Shown one piece after another: positions 25,085-34,540 of a stretch of DNA of 40,428 bases (its first letter is position 1; every line of letters begins with the position of its first letter). Both the position numbers and the translations under genes were made by a program. The stretch is from Frisingicoccus caecimuris (GTDB lineage: Bacteria > Bacillota > Clostridia > Lachnospirales > Lachnospiraceae): positions 1 to 40,428 of the forward strand of contig NZ_SLXA01000017.1 in the NCBI RefSeq assembly GCF_004340975.1. The letters run 5' to 3'. A model generated the notes under the pieces. That model did not search any database, had not been told where the DNA came from, and saw only the letters and a program-made list of their open reading frames with translations.

Positions 25085-25657
25085 TTGAAATTACTTAAGG
25101 ATAGAATTTTGGCAGAAGGCAAAGCCCTCAGCGACTCTGTACTAAAAGTTGACGGATTCTTAAACCATCAGGTAGACCCGGAATTAATGCAGGCAGTTGG
25201 TCTGGATTTTTGTGAACATTTCAAGGATTACGGTATCACACGAGTACTCACGATTGAAAGTTCCGGTATAGCTCCTGCCGTTTATACGGCTCAGGCCCTG
25301 AATGTACCGATGGTTATCCTGAAAAAACAGACATCGAAGATTTTAAACGGTCAGGTATTTCAGACAAATATCACATCTTTTACAAAAGGAACAAGTTATG
25401 AACTGACCCTCTCCCGGGATTATATTCATCGGGATGACAGGGTACTCATTATTGATGATTTTCTTGCCAACGGTGAAGCTGCTACCGGCGCCGCTCGTCT
25501 TGTTCAGATGGCCGGAGCCACTGTGGCCGGAATCGGAATCCTTATTGAAAAATCCTTCCAAAATGGACGCTCCCGTCTGGAACAGGCAGGCTTTGACGTT
25601 TATTCACAAGCCCGGATTTCCCGTCTTGGTGAAGGTATTATCGAATATTTGGAGTAA
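25085..25657 (+). CDS. xpt: Xanthine phosphoribosyltransferase
   Basis: This 190-aa enzyme salvages xanthine to XMP with PRPP. The family signatures are strong: [18 protein letters not shown] near the start, [11 protein letters not shown], the PRPP-binding [16 protein letters not shown] and [14 protein letters not shown]. Alignment to Bacillus Xpt and the GAGGTG placed 7-8 nt upstream favour TTG 25085 ([12 protein letters not shown]); an upstream GTG at 25076 overlaps the SD. There is no partner permease (pbuX) and no room for a purine riboswitch in the leader. A perfect bidirectional terminator follows. Confidence 0.95.
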   Translation: MKLLKDRILAEGKALSDSVLKVDGFLNHQVDPELMQAVGLDFCEHFKDYGITRVLTIESSGIAPAVYTAQALNVPMVILKKQTSKILNGQVFQTNITSFTKGTSYELTLSRDYIHRDDRVLIIDDFLANGEAATGAARLVQMAGATVAGIGILIEKSFQNGRSRLEQAGFDVYSQARISRLGEGIIEYLE

Positions 25658-25660
25658 GTA

Positions 25661-25711
25661 AAAAGACTCTATCATCCATCCCTTAAAATCGGATGGATGA
25701 TAGAGTCTTTT
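25661..25711. terminator. Perfect 21-bp bidirectional terminator between xpt and mrp
   Basis: Arms 25661-25681 and 25691-25711 are perfectly complementary around a 9-nt loop, with A and T runs at the two ends. It serves both convergent genes. Confidence 0.95.
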
Positions 25712-25715
25712 ATTT

Positions 25716-26546
25716 CTATTTTTCTGTCAGTTTATCAATGAATGAACCGAGATACATGTTGTCATAATCTTCAATAGCTCCGGCATCACACAGTGCAGCA
25801 ATCTCCGGAATCATAGGGAGAGACGCATAGGCTGGAATATTCAATTCTTTGGCTGTTTCTTCACCATGACCTTCACCATAAATGTAAATCTTTTTTCCAC
25901 AATCCGGACAGATGATATAGCTCATATTCTGAATGAGACCAAGTACTGGAATATTCATCATCTGAGCCATATTGTAGGCTTTCTTTACGATCATACCTAC
26001 CAGTTCCTGAGGTGAGGTGACCACAACGATGCCGTCTACAGGAAGAGACTGGAATACAGTCAGCGGTACATCACCGGTTCCCGGAGGCATGTCCACAAGC
26101 AGGTAGTCCAGTTCGCCCCAGACAACTTCATTCCAGAACTGTTTTACAACACCAGCGATAACCGGTCCACGCCATACGACCGGAGTTTCCTCATCATCCA
26201 AAATTAAGTTTACAGACATAACCTTAATTCCGGTTTTTGTCTCAAATGGAATAATACCATCATCGGTACCAAAAGCCTGTCCATGAAGACCAAATACTTT
26301 GGGAATCGAAGGTCCTGTAACATCCGCATCCAAAATACCTACTTTATAACCACGTTTCTGCAAAAGAACAGCAAGTTCAGAGGTAACCAGAGATTTGCCC
26401 ACACCGCCTTTACCGCTGACAATGCCGATCACATGTTGAATATGACTCTTTGCATTGGCCGGAACACTAAAGTCCTCTGCTTTTCTTGAGGAACAACCTT
26501 CTACATTACATGAACTGCAACTGGATTCATTACATGATTCGCTCAT
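25716..26546 (-). CDS. Mrp/NBP35 family Fe-S carrier ATPase
   Basis: This 276-aa P-loop ATPase (deviant Walker A GKGGVGKS, about 45-52) assembles or delivers Fe-S clusters. It has an N-terminal cysteine cluster (C5, C10, C13, C18), reminiscent of the ferredoxin-like cluster of eukaryotic NBP35, and the bridging CPDC motif (C213, C216) near the C-terminus. VDMPPGTGD is the Walker B region. It lies 32 bp downstream of the 164-aa unknown gene on the same strand. Confidence 0.94.
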   Translation of the reverse strand: MSESCNESSCSSCNVEGCSSRKAEDFSVPANAKSHIQHVIGIVSGKGGVGKSLVTSELAVLLQKRGYKVGILDADVTGPSIPKVFGLHGQAFGTDDGIIPFETKTGIKVMSVNLILDDEETPVVWRGPVIAGVVKQFWNEVVWGELDYLLVDMPPGTGDVPLTVFQSLPVDGIVVVTSPQELVGMIVKKAYNMAQMMNIPVLGLIQNMSYIICPDCGKKIYIYGEGHGEETAKELNIPAYASLPMIPEIAALCDAGAIEDYDNMYLGSFIDKLTEK

Positions 26547-26578
26547 TTATTTCACTCCTTTAAATTTCGTATCTTTCA

Positions 26579-27073
26579 TTATACTACGCGCCCTCTGAGT
26601 AAGTCAAGGAGCCCCCTCTTTTCTTTAAAACCTGCATTGATTTTTTCAAAATCTCCCCGCTGAATCTGGTTTTTCGGAAAGTTTTTCCGCCATTCTTCTA
26701 CAAGGAAATCCGCAAGATGATCCGTAGCCCGCGTTTGGAACCGGGCAATGGCCGGAATAACAAAAAGAGCTGTGAAAGCGCTGTCTTCCATCATCTTTAT
26801 CTCTCTTTTGGATTTTTTTGTAATCTCATTGATTTTTTCCATCTCATGCGCCATGATTTTCAAGGCCACTTCCCGTGCATATTCCTCCGGTTTACTACTC
26901 ATCTCATATAGCAAATTATAGGCGGTCAGACTCTGGGAATAAATATCATAAAAAGTCAGGAATTCGGCCTCATAAGCCTTTTTATTAAATATGGTTTTAA
27001 TATCTCTGTCATTATCCACGATATGAATCAGACCATAATTGACAATCTTTTCTTTTTCTTCTCTTCCCTGCAT
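26579..27073 (-). CDS. Conserved hypothetical protein, 164 aa
   Basis: I do not recognise this family. The soluble, mostly helical protein starts MQGREEKEKIVNYGLIHIVD and contains charged helices around residues 60-100 and a C-terminal FKEKRGLLDLLRGRVV. AAAGGAG 5 nt upstream fixes ATG 27073; the open frame extends back through the rny terminator but has no RBS there. It lies between rny and mrp, all minus strand. Confidence 0.8.
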   Translation of the reverse strand: MQGREEKEKIVNYGLIHIVDNDRDIKTIFNKKAYEAEFLTFYDIYSQSLTAYNLLYEMSSKPEEYAREVALKIMAHEMEKINEITKKSKREIKMMEDSAFTALFVIPAIARFQTRATDHLADFLVEEWRKNFPKNQIQRGDFEKINAGFKEKRGLLDLLRGRVV

Positions 27074-27094
27074 AAAATCTCCTTTATGAAACAT

Positions 27095-27126
27095 AAAACC
27101 CCTGGAAGACGAACGCTTCCAAGGGT
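27095..27126 (-). terminator. rny terminator
   Basis: CCCTTGGAAG (27116-27125) pairs with CTTCCAGGGG (27099-27108), one G-U pair, loop 7 nt, then TTTTATG on the minus strand. It lies 31 bp after the rny stop. Confidence 0.82.
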
Positions 27127-27156
27127 CTATATATCCTTTCAATTTTAACGATGTAA

Positions 27157-28710
27157 TTATTTTGCGTAATCTGTTACCCGGGATTCACGGATAACATTTA
27201 CTTTAATCTGACCCGGATATTCCAATTCATCTTCAATCTTCTTGGAAATATCTCTTGCCAATAATATCATATCATCATCGTTAACCTGTTCTGGAACTAC
27301 CATGATGCGAATCTCTCGTCCTGCCTGTATAGCAAAAGATTTATCAACGCCTTTAAATTCATTGGCAATATCTTCTAATTGTTTTAATCTGTTAGTATAA
27401 GTTTCTAAGGTTTCTCTGCGAGCTCCTGGTCTTGCGGCAGAAATTGTATCTGCAGCCTGTACAATACATGCAATCAGCGTTTCTGGTTCTACGTCGCCGT
27501 GATGAGATTCTACGGCATTAATAACAATCGCAGATTCCTTGTATTTGCGGCACAAATCCACGCCGATGGAAATATGTGAACCTTCCATCTCGTGGTCTAC
27601 GGATTTACCAATATCATGTAACAATCCAGCTCTTTTAGCCATCCTTACATCAGCGCCCAGCTCACCAGCCAGCAAACCGGATAAATGCGCCACTTCGATA
27701 GAATGTTTCAAAGCATTTTGTCCATAGCTTGTACGATATTTCATCTTACCAAGCAAACGCACCAATTCCGGATGGATACCATGTACCCCAACTTCCAGAG
27801 TTGCTGCTTCCCCTTCCTCTCGAATCATGGTCTCAACCTCTTTCTGGGCCTTTTCAACCATCTCTTCGATTCGTGCCGGATGAATACGCCCATCCACAAT
27901 CAATTTCTCCAGAGCGATCCGTGCCACTTCACGACGAATCGGATCAAAGCTGGATAAAATAACTGCTTCCGGTGTGTCATCAATGATCAAATCAATACCG
28001 GTCATCGTCTCTAAAGTACGAATATTACGCCCTTCACGTCCGATAATACGGCCTTTCATTTCATCATTCGGCAGCGGCACAACAGAAATCGTCGTCTCCG
28101 CTACATGGTCTGCAGCACATTTCTGGATAGCTGTGACCACGTATTCCTTTGCTTTCTTATTCGCTTCTTCCTTTGCCTTGTTTTCAAGGTCTTTAACTAA
28201 CATTGCGGTTTCATGCTTTACATCATCTTCAACCGTTCTTAAAAGATATTCCTTTGCTTGTTCGGAGGTTAAACCTGAGATTCTTTCGAGTTCCTGTACT
28301 CTTTTCTGGTTCAGTTCATTTACTTCTGCCAGCTGCTTGTTCAATCTGTCCTCGCGTGATGCCAGTTGGTTTTCTCTGCGTTCAAGAGAATCTGCCTTAC
28401 GGTCCACAGCTTCTTCCTTAGAAAGTACACGTTTTTCGTACTTCTGTAATTCGTTTCTGCGTTCCTTGCTTTCTTTTTCAAGCTCATTTTTATTCCTTAA
28501 AGCTTCTTCCTTGACTTCAAGAAGGCCTTCACGTTTTTTCGTTTCAGCAGTCTTCATGGCTTCGTCAATAATCTCTCGAGCCTTTTCCTCTGCTGAACCA
28601 ATCTTGGATTCCACGACTTTTTTTCTATAAGAAATCGCCACATTCCAAACGATAAGAGCAGTAATTAAAACAGCTGCAACAATGGCAATAACTGCAGTAA
28701 TTAGCGGCAC
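27157..28710 (-). CDS. rny: Ribonuclease Y
   Basis: This 517-aa membrane-anchored endoribonuclease initiates mRNA decay in Firmicutes. Domains in order: N-terminal membrane helix (about 3-25), long coiled coil (30-200), KH domain (about 207-270, [15 protein letters not shown]) and HD domain (about 330-430, [12 protein letters not shown]). The start is GTG 28710 with GGAGG 7 nt upstream. It has its own strong promoter and terminator. Confidence 0.97.
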   Translation of the reverse strand: MPLITAVIAIVAAVLITALIVWNVAISYRKKVVESKIGSAEEKAREIIDEAMKTAETKKREGLLEVKEEALRNKNELEKESKERRNELQKYEKRVLSKEEAVDRKADSLERRENQLASREDRLNKQLAEVNELNQKRVQELERISGLTSEQAKEYLLRTVEDDVKHETAMLVKDLENKAKEEANKKAKEYVVTAIQKCAADHVAETTISVVPLPNDEMKGRIIGREGRNIRTLETMTGIDLIIDDTPEAVILSSFDPIRREVARIALEKLIVDGRIHPARIEEMVEKAQKEVETMIREEGEAATLEVGVHGIHPELVRLLGKMKYRTSYGQNALKHSIEVAHLSGLLAGELGADVRMAKRAGLLHDIGKSVDHEMEGSHISIGVDLCRKYKESAIVINAVESHHGDVEPETLIACIVQAADTISAARPGARRETLETYTNRLKQLEDIANEFKGVDKSFAIQAGREIRIMVVPEQVNDDDMILLARDISKKIEDELEYPGQIKVNVIRESRVTDYAK

Positions 28711-28759
28711 AGGAGCACCTCCTTATTTAGTTTTAATTGTACATAAATACAACACTTAA

Positions 28760-28788
28760 ATTCTATACTTTTTTTATAATGATGTCAA
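28760..28788 (-). promoter_or_regulatory. rny promoter
   Basis: TTGACA (28783-28788), 17 bp, TAGAAT (28760-28765) on the minus strand; leader about 40 nt. Confidence 0.82.
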
Positions 28789-28842
28789 GTGGATTTCATG
28801 ATTCTACTGACATATTGACTAAATATTCTGTAAAAAATTGTC

Positions 28843-29448
28843 TTAAATGCCCAAATTCCGATAAGCAGAGAGTATGTCTCCGCCATGAAATCCCCGTCTT
28901 CCCAGGTAGCGCATCATCCGCTCTTTTTCCTTTATATCCGGTGACGGGTCCTCGCCCCATCGCTTTTTCAGAATTTCCCGAATTGTCTCCTTATCATCCG
29001 GCAGTTTCATCTCATCTTCCAGTTCTGCCAGATGATACATATCAATCCCTTTCAATGCCAGCTCATACTCAAGTTCTCTGCGGCTTTTCCGATGACCTCT
29101 GTATTCAATATAATTTTTCGCGAAACGAGCATCATCCACGTAATGATAACCGTCCACATATTCTATCGTCTGTCGAACGATCTCCTCCGGATAACCATCC
29201 TGCTTTAAACGCTGAATCAGCTCTTTATGAGTTCTGTCCCGTACTTTTAAAAGGTTCAAGGCCCGAAGCCTGGCCTTTGGCATGAGATATTCTCTGTAAA
29301 GCTTTTCAAGGAGTGTATCCGCCATATCCTCGCCTGCTTTTACACCAAAAGAAAGCCAGTCCTTCTCTGAAATAATAAAATGGTCGCCATTTGCTAAAGT
29401 TACTTTTATCTTGGACTTTCCCGATTTTTCAGTATACGATATAAACAT
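28843..29448 (-). CDS. recX: Regulatory protein RecX
   Basis: This 201-aa protein modulates RecA filaments. The three-helix repeats of the family are visible (ALNLLKVRDRTHKELIQRLKQDG; YVDDARFAKNYIEYRGHRKS RRELEYELALKGI in part). AAGGGG precedes the ATG. It lies 71 bp downstream of recA, with a strong terminator in between, so expression depends on read-through or an unseen promoter; no SOS box is seen immediately upstream. Confidence 0.95.
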   Translation of the reverse strand: MFISYTEKSGKSKIKVTLANGDHFIISEKDWLSFGVKAGEDMADTLLEKLYREYLMPKARLRALNLLKVRDRTHKELIQRLKQDGYPEEIVRQTIEYVDGYHYVDDARFAKNYIEYRGHRKSRRELEYELALKGIDMYHLAELEDEMKLPDDKETIREILKKRWGEDPSPDIKEKERMMRYLGRRGFHGGDILSAYRNLGI

Positions 29449-29468
29449 GCTTTTCCCCTTAATATTTC

Positions 29469-29516
29469 AAAAACCCTGCTGACTTTTTTCCATTCAGGAA
29501 AATCAGCAGGGTTTTT
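29469..29516 (-). terminator. recA terminator (between recA and recX)
   Basis: Fourteen-base perfect arms (29469-29482 and 29503-29516) with a 20-nt loop and T-rich tail on the minus strand. Confidence 0.85.
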
Positions 29517-29519
29517 TAC

Positions 29520-30599
29520 TTATTCATTCTCTGTTGAAGGTATCGTTTCAGCTTCCACATTGCCGCCATCCTGAACAGTTTCTTCAACCTGGCTGCCCAG
29601 ACCATAATGTGCCCGAACCTTTGCAGCAACCTCTTCCATAATCTCCGGATGATCTCTCAGATAGGTTTTTGCATTTTCACGTCCCTGTCCAATCTTTACA
29701 CCATTATAAGAATACCATGCACCGCTCTTGACGATAATATCCACATTCGCAGCAAGATCCAGAATATCTCCTTCTCTGGAAATCCCCTTACCAAACATAA
29801 TATCAAACTCAGCCTCTTTAAACGGCGGAGCAATCTTATTTTTAACAACTTTGACACGGGTACGGTTACCGACAACCTCACCATTCATCTTCAGGGATTC
29901 GACACGGCGAATATCCATCCGCACAGAAGAATAGAACTTCAGCGCCCGGCCGCCTGTAGTTGTTTCCGGGCTGCCGAACATGACACCCACCTTTTCTCGC
30001 AGCTGATTAATGAAGATCACAACACAATTGGACTTACTGATCACAGCAGTTAATTTACGCAATGCCTGAGACATCAGACGAGCCTGCAATCCGACATGGG
30101 CATCTCCCATCTCGCCATCAATCTCCGCCTTTGGAACAAGTGCAGCAACCGAGTCAATAACAACAATATCAATGGCACCGGAACGAACCATCGTTTCGGC
30201 AATCTCCAGAGCCTGCTCACCATTATCCGGCTGAGAAATATAAAGATTGTCAATATCTACACCGATATTTCGTGCATAAGCCGGGTCAAGAGCATGCTCT
30301 GCATCGATAAATCCGGCGATACCGCCGAGCTTTTGTACTTCTGCAACCATATGTAACGTCACTGTTGTCTTTCCTGAAGATTCAGGGCCATAGATTTCAA
30401 TAATACGCCCCTTTGGAACACCGCCCAGTCCAAGCGCCAAATCCAGACTCAAAGCCCCGGTAGGTACCGTCTCCACATCCATATTGGCAGTGTTGTCTCC
30501 CAATTTCATAACCGAGCCTTTACCATACTGTTTCTCTATATGTGCAATAGCCGCATCCAATGCTTTCAGCTTATCTACCTTATCCACTTTGTTTCCCAT
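29520..30599 (-). CDS. recA: Recombinase RecA
   Basis: This 359-aa strand-exchange protein has Walker [10 protein letters not shown] (71-79), the MAW/L1-L2 regions and [24 protein letters not shown]. It drives homologous recombination and LexA self-cleavage. ATG 30599 ([10 protein letters not shown]) has AAGGAG about 10 nt upstream; the frame opens further up across the promoter and is not used. A consensus-like promoter and an SOS box lie upstream, so it is DNA-damage inducible. Confidence 0.98.
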   Translation of the reverse strand: MGNKVDKVDKLKALDAAIAHIEKQYGKGSVMKLGDNTANMDVETVPTGALSLDLALGLGGVPKGRIIEIYGPESSGKTTVTLHMVAEVQKLGGIAGFIDAEHALDPAYARNIGVDIDNLYISQPDNGEQALEIAETMVRSGAIDIVVIDSVAALVPKAEIDGEMGDAHVGLQARLMSQALRKLTAVISKSNCVVIFINQLREKVGVMFGSPETTTGGRALKFYSSVRMDIRRVESLKMNGEVVGNRTRVKVVKNKIAPPFKEAEFDIMFGKGISREGDILDLAANVDIIVKSGAWYSYNGVKIGQGRENAKTYLRDHPEIMEEVAAKVRAHYGLGSQVEETVQDGGNVEAETIPSTENE

Positions 30600-30631
30600 A
30601 GATTCATTTCTCCTTATCTGTGATTTAGCTC

Positions 30632-30645
30632 CGAACATTCGTTCG
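30632..30645. promoter_or_regulatory. LexA (SOS) box of recA
   Basis: CGAACATTCGTTCG contains the arms CGAAC and GTTCG with a 4-bp centre, the Gram-positive LexA/DinR operator. It lies just downstream of the predicted transcription start of recA. Confidence 0.9.
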
Positions 30646-30656
30646 TCCATGCATTC

Positions 30657-30685
30657 ATCATACATGATTTTTCTCTTCCTGTCAA
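30657..30685 (-). promoter_or_regulatory. recA promoter
   Basis: TTGACA (30680-30685), 17 bp, TATGAT (30657-30662) on the minus strand, start near 30650, with the SOS box directly downstream. Confidence 0.85.
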
Positions 30686-30733
30686 TGATTATATCGCTAT
30701 TTTTTGATCGGGTAAATCACATTCTTCTGACAG

Positions 30734-31606
30734 TTACTCGTCACATTCGACAGAATTTTTCTCCATACTGAATCTCTGTAATGGAATAATTTTGTAAAAT
30801 TTCCCCTGTTTTAAACCATACAGACCAAACATTCCAAGAAGAAAGAATGCAACAATCCCGATGGAATAACCCATGGAAGACAGCGGATTCATCTGATTCA
30901 AAACCAGAGAAGACAGATTGCTGGAAATATGGAACAGAACCGGCGCCCAAAAAGTTCCGGTACGTTTATAGGCAAAAATCATGAGTATCGAGAAGACAAA
31001 AGCATATGCGATCTGAATGAGCGTTCCGTGATAGACACCAAACAAAATACTCGTCAGAATGACTCTGGCGGCTTCATTACCGTATTGCCCCAGTCGTTCA
31101 TAGATAAGACCACGAAACATCAATTCCTCTACGACCGGCATAAAAAAACCGATGACCACGACCTGCATAAACAACGGTTCCGAATAAATTCCCCTGGCCA
31201 GCTGAGCATAGTCAATATCATATCGAAACAATTCAAATGCATTGACGGCCAGATTAAAAGCCATTGTCATGCCGACAGCAGATAAAATCACATAAATATA
31301 ACGTCGAAACGGTCCGCAAATCGGCAAAATACGATACGGCCGTTTCATCCACTCTTTATTTAAAGCCCGATAAAAAATCGGAATAGAAAGTATCGCCGCA
31401 ATTCCCGACATCAAAACGATATTGTTGCTCAACATTTCAGCAGCATTGATCTGCAGCTCCATTATCTGTTTGTCACTTAGGATTTCGGCTGCATCCACTT
31501 TACTGTTCATAAATGTAAAAGCCGCACTAAAAGAAATCACACGCTGAATCACAAGAAAAATCACCATTGGTGATACTATTCCCCAGGCTCTTTTTAAACC
31601 ATTCAT
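30734..31606 (-). CDS. CPBP family intramembrane metalloprotease
   Basis: This 290-aa polytopic membrane protein of the CAAX-protease/bacteriocin-processing (Abi) family shows the three motifs: EELMFRG (EExxxR, about 168-175), FGVYHG (FxxxH) and HISSN. Its role could be prenyl-protein or peptide processing or self-immunity; the substrate is unknown and no bacteriocin genes are nearby. GGGTGG precedes the ATG. It lies downstream of the rnpB terminator. Confidence 0.93.
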   Translation of the reverse strand: MNGLKRAWGIVSPMVIFLVIQRVISFSAAFTFMNSKVDAAEILSDKQIMELQINAAEMLSNNIVLMSGIAAILSIPIFYRALNKEWMKRPYRILPICGPFRRYIYVILSAVGMTMAFNLAVNAFELFRYDIDYAQLARGIYSEPLFMQVVVIGFFMPVVEELMFRGLIYERLGQYGNEAARVILTSILFGVYHGTLIQIAYAFVFSILMIFAYKRTGTFWAPVLFHISSNLSSLVLNQMNPLSSMGYSIGIVAFFLLGMFGLYGLKQGKFYKIIPLQRFSMEKNSVECDE

Positions 31607-31654
31607 TTTCCACCCTTACCCTCTTTTGTTTTTCATTGTTTTCTGATGATAATG

Positions 31655-31685
31655 AAAAAAGACACTGAAAATCAGTATCTTTTTT
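31655..31685 (-). terminator. rnpB terminator
   Basis: Fourteen-base arms (31655-31668 and 31672-31685), one mismatch, loop AAA, ending in six T on the minus strand immediately after the RNA 3' end. Confidence 0.9.
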
Positions 31686-31686
31686 C

Positions 31687-32029
31687 AAGTCTGCCTGTAA
31701 GCCGAGTTATGTTAAAAATGGTCATCTATCTCGACTTCCTGTTGCCAGGAAGCTCCAGCAACCTACCCTGAGACACGACGGGCCGCCGTATCGTCTCATG
31801 TGCGGTCTTGCTTCGGATGGGGTTTACATAGCCCCTCCTGTTACCAGAAGGACGGTGGGCTCTTACCCCGCCTTTCCACCCTTGCCGGTCGATACCGGCG
31901 GTTTATTTCTGTTGCACTTTCCTTAGAGTCGCCTCCACCGGACGTTATCCGGCATCCTGCCCTGCGAAGCTCGGACTTTCCTCACCTGAAACCTTTCGGT
32001 AGATACAGGCGCGACCATTTGGCAGACTT
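31687..32029 (-). ncRNA. rnpB: RNase P RNA, bacterial type A
   Basis: This catalytic RNA of about 343 nt matures tRNA 5' ends. The 5' and 3' ends pair as P1 (AAGTCTGCC at 32021-32029 with GGCAGACTT at 31687-31695). Conserved blocks are visible on the minus strand in order: GAGGAAAGTCCGAGC, ACAGAAATAAACCGCC, AGGGTGGAAAGGCGGGGTAA, GTAAGAGCCCACC and ACTCGGCTTACAG at the 3' end. The architecture fits type A (as in most bacteria and Clostridia) and not the Bacillus type B. It has its own promoter and terminator. Confidence 0.97.
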
Positions 32030-32037
32030 GAAATATT

Positions 32038-32066
32038 ATATTAGCACTCTTTCACACATTTGTAAA
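32038..32066 (-). promoter_or_regulatory. rnpB promoter
   Basis: TTTACA (32061-32066), 17 bp, TAATAT (32038-32043) with upstream TG on the minus strand; start falls at about 32030, the RNA 5' end. Confidence 0.8.
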
Positions 32067-32071
32067 GAGGT

Positions 32072-33736
32072 CTATACATTAAAGTAACTTCCTCCGATGA
32101 ACTCTCTGAGAATCGAATTTTTCGGGATATTTTCACTTGTAACTCCCACAAAATAATCCAGGAATTTCAAAAGGCGTTTGGCTTCTTCATATTCAGGCTG
32201 CTCCGGCCGTATGCGGAATAACAGCGGTTCAGCAAACTGCTTCAATACGGATAATTCATAGATCAACGCTGAATTAAACTGGGCGTCGGCATTCTCCTGA
32301 TATGGAAAAATATTAAATTCCTCTCCTCGCCGCACCGAGTTCCACATGGCAATCGTGTGGGCAGCCTGTGTTCCTCTATGGGCCGCATCCCTGACAATAC
32401 GTCGGATCAATCGACCGTCTGTCGTTGCAATGCGATTGTGTTCGTCCAGATTCAACTGGGTCAGAGCACTGATATACACCCGATATTTATCATCCTTCGG
32501 AATACTGCTCGTTAATGCATCATTCAAACAATGAATGCCTTCGATGACAAGAACATCTTCCGCCCCTATCTGCATAAAATTATTTTTACCATACTCAGAC
32601 TTTCCACTTACAAAATTAAAAGTCGGCAGTTCCACCCGATCTCCTGCCAGAAGCCCGGTCATATCCTTATTAAACTGATCAATATTTAAAGCTTCCAGAC
32701 ATTCAAAATTATAATTGCCATCTTCATCTCTTGGTGTCTTTTCCCGGTCAACAAAGTAATTATCTACCGGAATCGGATGAGGCTTTAATCCTTTGGCACG
32801 AAGTTGTACACTGAGGCGATGGGAAAAGGTTGTTTTTCCCGAAGAAGAGGGGCCGGCAATAAGAATAATACGTTTGCCGCTATTATAAATATCTTCTGCA
32901 ATATCCGCAATATTTTTTTCCTGAAGCGCTTCGGAAACAAGCATCAACTCCATAAATTCACCATTGGAAATACAGTCATTTAACTGTCCGGCATTGCATA
33001 TGCCAAGCCGTTCGCCCCAGAGTGTGGATTCTTTAAGCACATTGAAAATCTTTTCTGACGGCTTAAACTCCTGGATGATCTCCGGAGCTTCCGCCACAGG
33101 CATTTGCATGACAAAGCCATCGCGGTATGGAATCAGTTCAAACCGGGTGATATAACCTGTAGACGGAGCCATATATCCGTAATAATAATCCAAAATATCT
33201 TCAAGCTGATACATATTTACCCTAGAAGCTCTGCGATATTTCAAAAGAGAAACTTTTCCTGCCATTCCGTTTGATTCAAACATTTCGGCCGCTTCTCTTG
33301 TGGACACTGTGCGTTTGATGATCGGAAGATTTTGTTCTGCCAGTATTCTCATGCGCTGACTCAATTTTTTAAGCAGATTCTCTTCCATTGGCATATGGCC
33401 CTTAATTTCACAATAATAACCCTTGTGTACTGAAAACTGAACAACCAGCTTTTCGGATTTTCCCATGACATCCCGAACAGCCTTTGTCAGCATCAGTGTT
33501 GCCGTCCGGCGATACGACTGTTCGCCGATCTTCTCCCCGGTCGTCACAAACTCCACCAGAGCGTCCCCATCCAGTGATTTATGCAGTTCATTTAATTTTC
33601 CGTTCACCCGCGCCATTATAATCCTGTGCGGATATCTGTCCTGAAAATCTCCGGCAACCTTCTCCAGTGAAACTCCCGCAGAATATTCCCGCTGTTCATC
33701 CAGAACAGTTACTTGAATGTTGTTTATTTTTCCCAT
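32072..33736 (-). CDS. Nucleoside kinase with TGS domain (uridine kinase-like)
   Basis: This protein of about 554 aa fuses an N-terminal TGS domain (about 1-65) and a threonyl-tRNA-synthetase-like second region (about 70-240) to a phosphoribulokinase/uridine-kinase P-loop domain (AGPSSSGKTT, about 294-302). The kinase half should phosphorylate uridine or cytidine; the TGS half may bind RNA or ppGpp-like ligands, which is inference. The second of two tandem ATGs (33736) has the better spacing from AAGG. It follows nif3 by 13 bp and is the last protein gene before rnpB. Confidence 0.9.
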   Translation of the reverse strand: MGKINNIQVTVLDEQREYSAGVSLEKVAGDFQDRYPHRIIMARVNGKLNELHKSLDGDALVEFVTTGEKIGEQSYRRTATLMLTKAVRDVMGKSEKLVVQFSVHKGYYCEIKGHMPMEENLLKKLSQRMRILAEQNLPIIKRTVSTREAAEMFESNGMAGKVSLLKYRRASRVNMYQLEDILDYYYGYMAPSTGYITRFELIPYRDGFVMQMPVAEAPEIIQEFKPSEKIFNVLKESTLWGERLGICNAGQLNDCISNGEFMELMLVSEALQEKNIADIAEDIYNSGKRIILIAGPSSSGKTTFSHRLSVQLRAKGLKPHPIPVDNYFVDREKTPRDEDGNYNFECLEALNIDQFNKDMTGLLAGDRVELPTFNFVSGKSEYGKNNFMQIGAEDVLVIEGIHCLNDALTSSIPKDDKYRVYISALTQLNLDEHNRIATTDGRLIRRIVRDAAHRGTQAAHTIAMWNSVRRGEEFNIFPYQENADAQFNSALIYELSVLKQFAEPLLFRIRPEQPEYEEAKRLLKFLDYFVGVTSENIPKNSILREFIGGSYFNV

Positions 33737-33749
33737 CATATCACCTTCT

Positions 33750-34526
33750 CTACATTGTTCGAAATGGATAGACAATTTTCGACTTACACACCTTTATTTC
33801 CGGGCAATATTTCGTAAAAAAGCCGGCCATATCATCAATAAAAACATGTTCCAGCCCATAATGTCCTGCATCGATCACAGCTATATGTTTTTCCAGGCAG
33901 TCCAGACCTTCATGGTGTCCGAAATCACCGCCGATCAGTACCTGGCCCCCCTGGGCCAACGCGAAGTCTTCCATCCCTTTGGCCGAACCCGGACAGACAG
34001 AAACCCGTTGAATTTTCTGATTTAAATCACCATAAACACGCACGTCCGGAATATGAAACCAGGCTTTGATTTTTAAAGCACAGGTTTCCAGAGTCATCGG
34101 CGTCTCAAAGTCTCCTGTATATCCGATGCCTTCGCTGCCGTCAGCTGCTGTGGCTTCCAATACCTCAGGATTTTTAAGTCCCATCCGGGAAACCACCAGA
34201 TCTGCCATACGCTTTACATCATAATTGGTGTGCATGGCATAGCAGGCCACGTGGTTTTCTACCATGCGCAGAAGCCGTTCCCCCAGATAATCGCCTTCTT
34301 CAATCCGTTTGATTGCTGAAAAGATCACCGGATGGTGGGTCAGCAGCAAATCTGCTCCGGCTTCTACCGCCCCGTCAACCACATCCGTTGTCGCATCCAG
34401 AGCGATATAAACTGTCCGGATATCTTTATCCATACGTCCGCACAGAAGTCCCACATTATCCCATGAAAGCGCCGCCTCATTTGGAAAATGTCTCTGAAGA
34501 AGCACATATAATTCTTTACCGTTCAT
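33750..34526 (-). CDS. Nif3-like dinuclear metal-centre protein
   Basis: This 258-aa protein of the NIF3/DUF34 family (YqfO-like) lacks the central insert found in the 370-aa Bacillus form. HHPVIFSAIKRI and the C-terminal DAGHYGLEH carry the metal-binding histidines. Function is unsettled; GTP cyclohydrolase 1 type 2 is an old, doubtful label. It lies directly after trmK, a conserved neighbour pair in Firmicutes. Confidence 0.94.
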   Translation of the reverse strand: MNGKELYVLLQRHFPNEAALSWDNVGLLCGRMDKDIRTVYIALDATTDVVDGAVEAGADLLLTHHPVIFSAIKRIEEGDYLGERLLRMVENHVACYAMHTNYDVKRMADLVVSRMGLKNPEVLEATAADGSEGIGYTGDFETPMTLETCALKIKAWFHIPDVRVYGDLNQKIQRVSVCPGSAKGMEDFALAQGGQVLIGGDFGHHEGLDCLEKHIAVIDAGHYGLEHVFIDDMAGFFTKYCPEIKVCKSKIVYPFRTM

Positions 34527-34540
34527 ATGTATTCACCCAC

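Noticed and set aside
31800-32087. Open frame on the plus strand across rnpB
   Set aside because: The sequence is explained by RNase P RNA on the minus strand, including its conserved blocks and P1 pairing.
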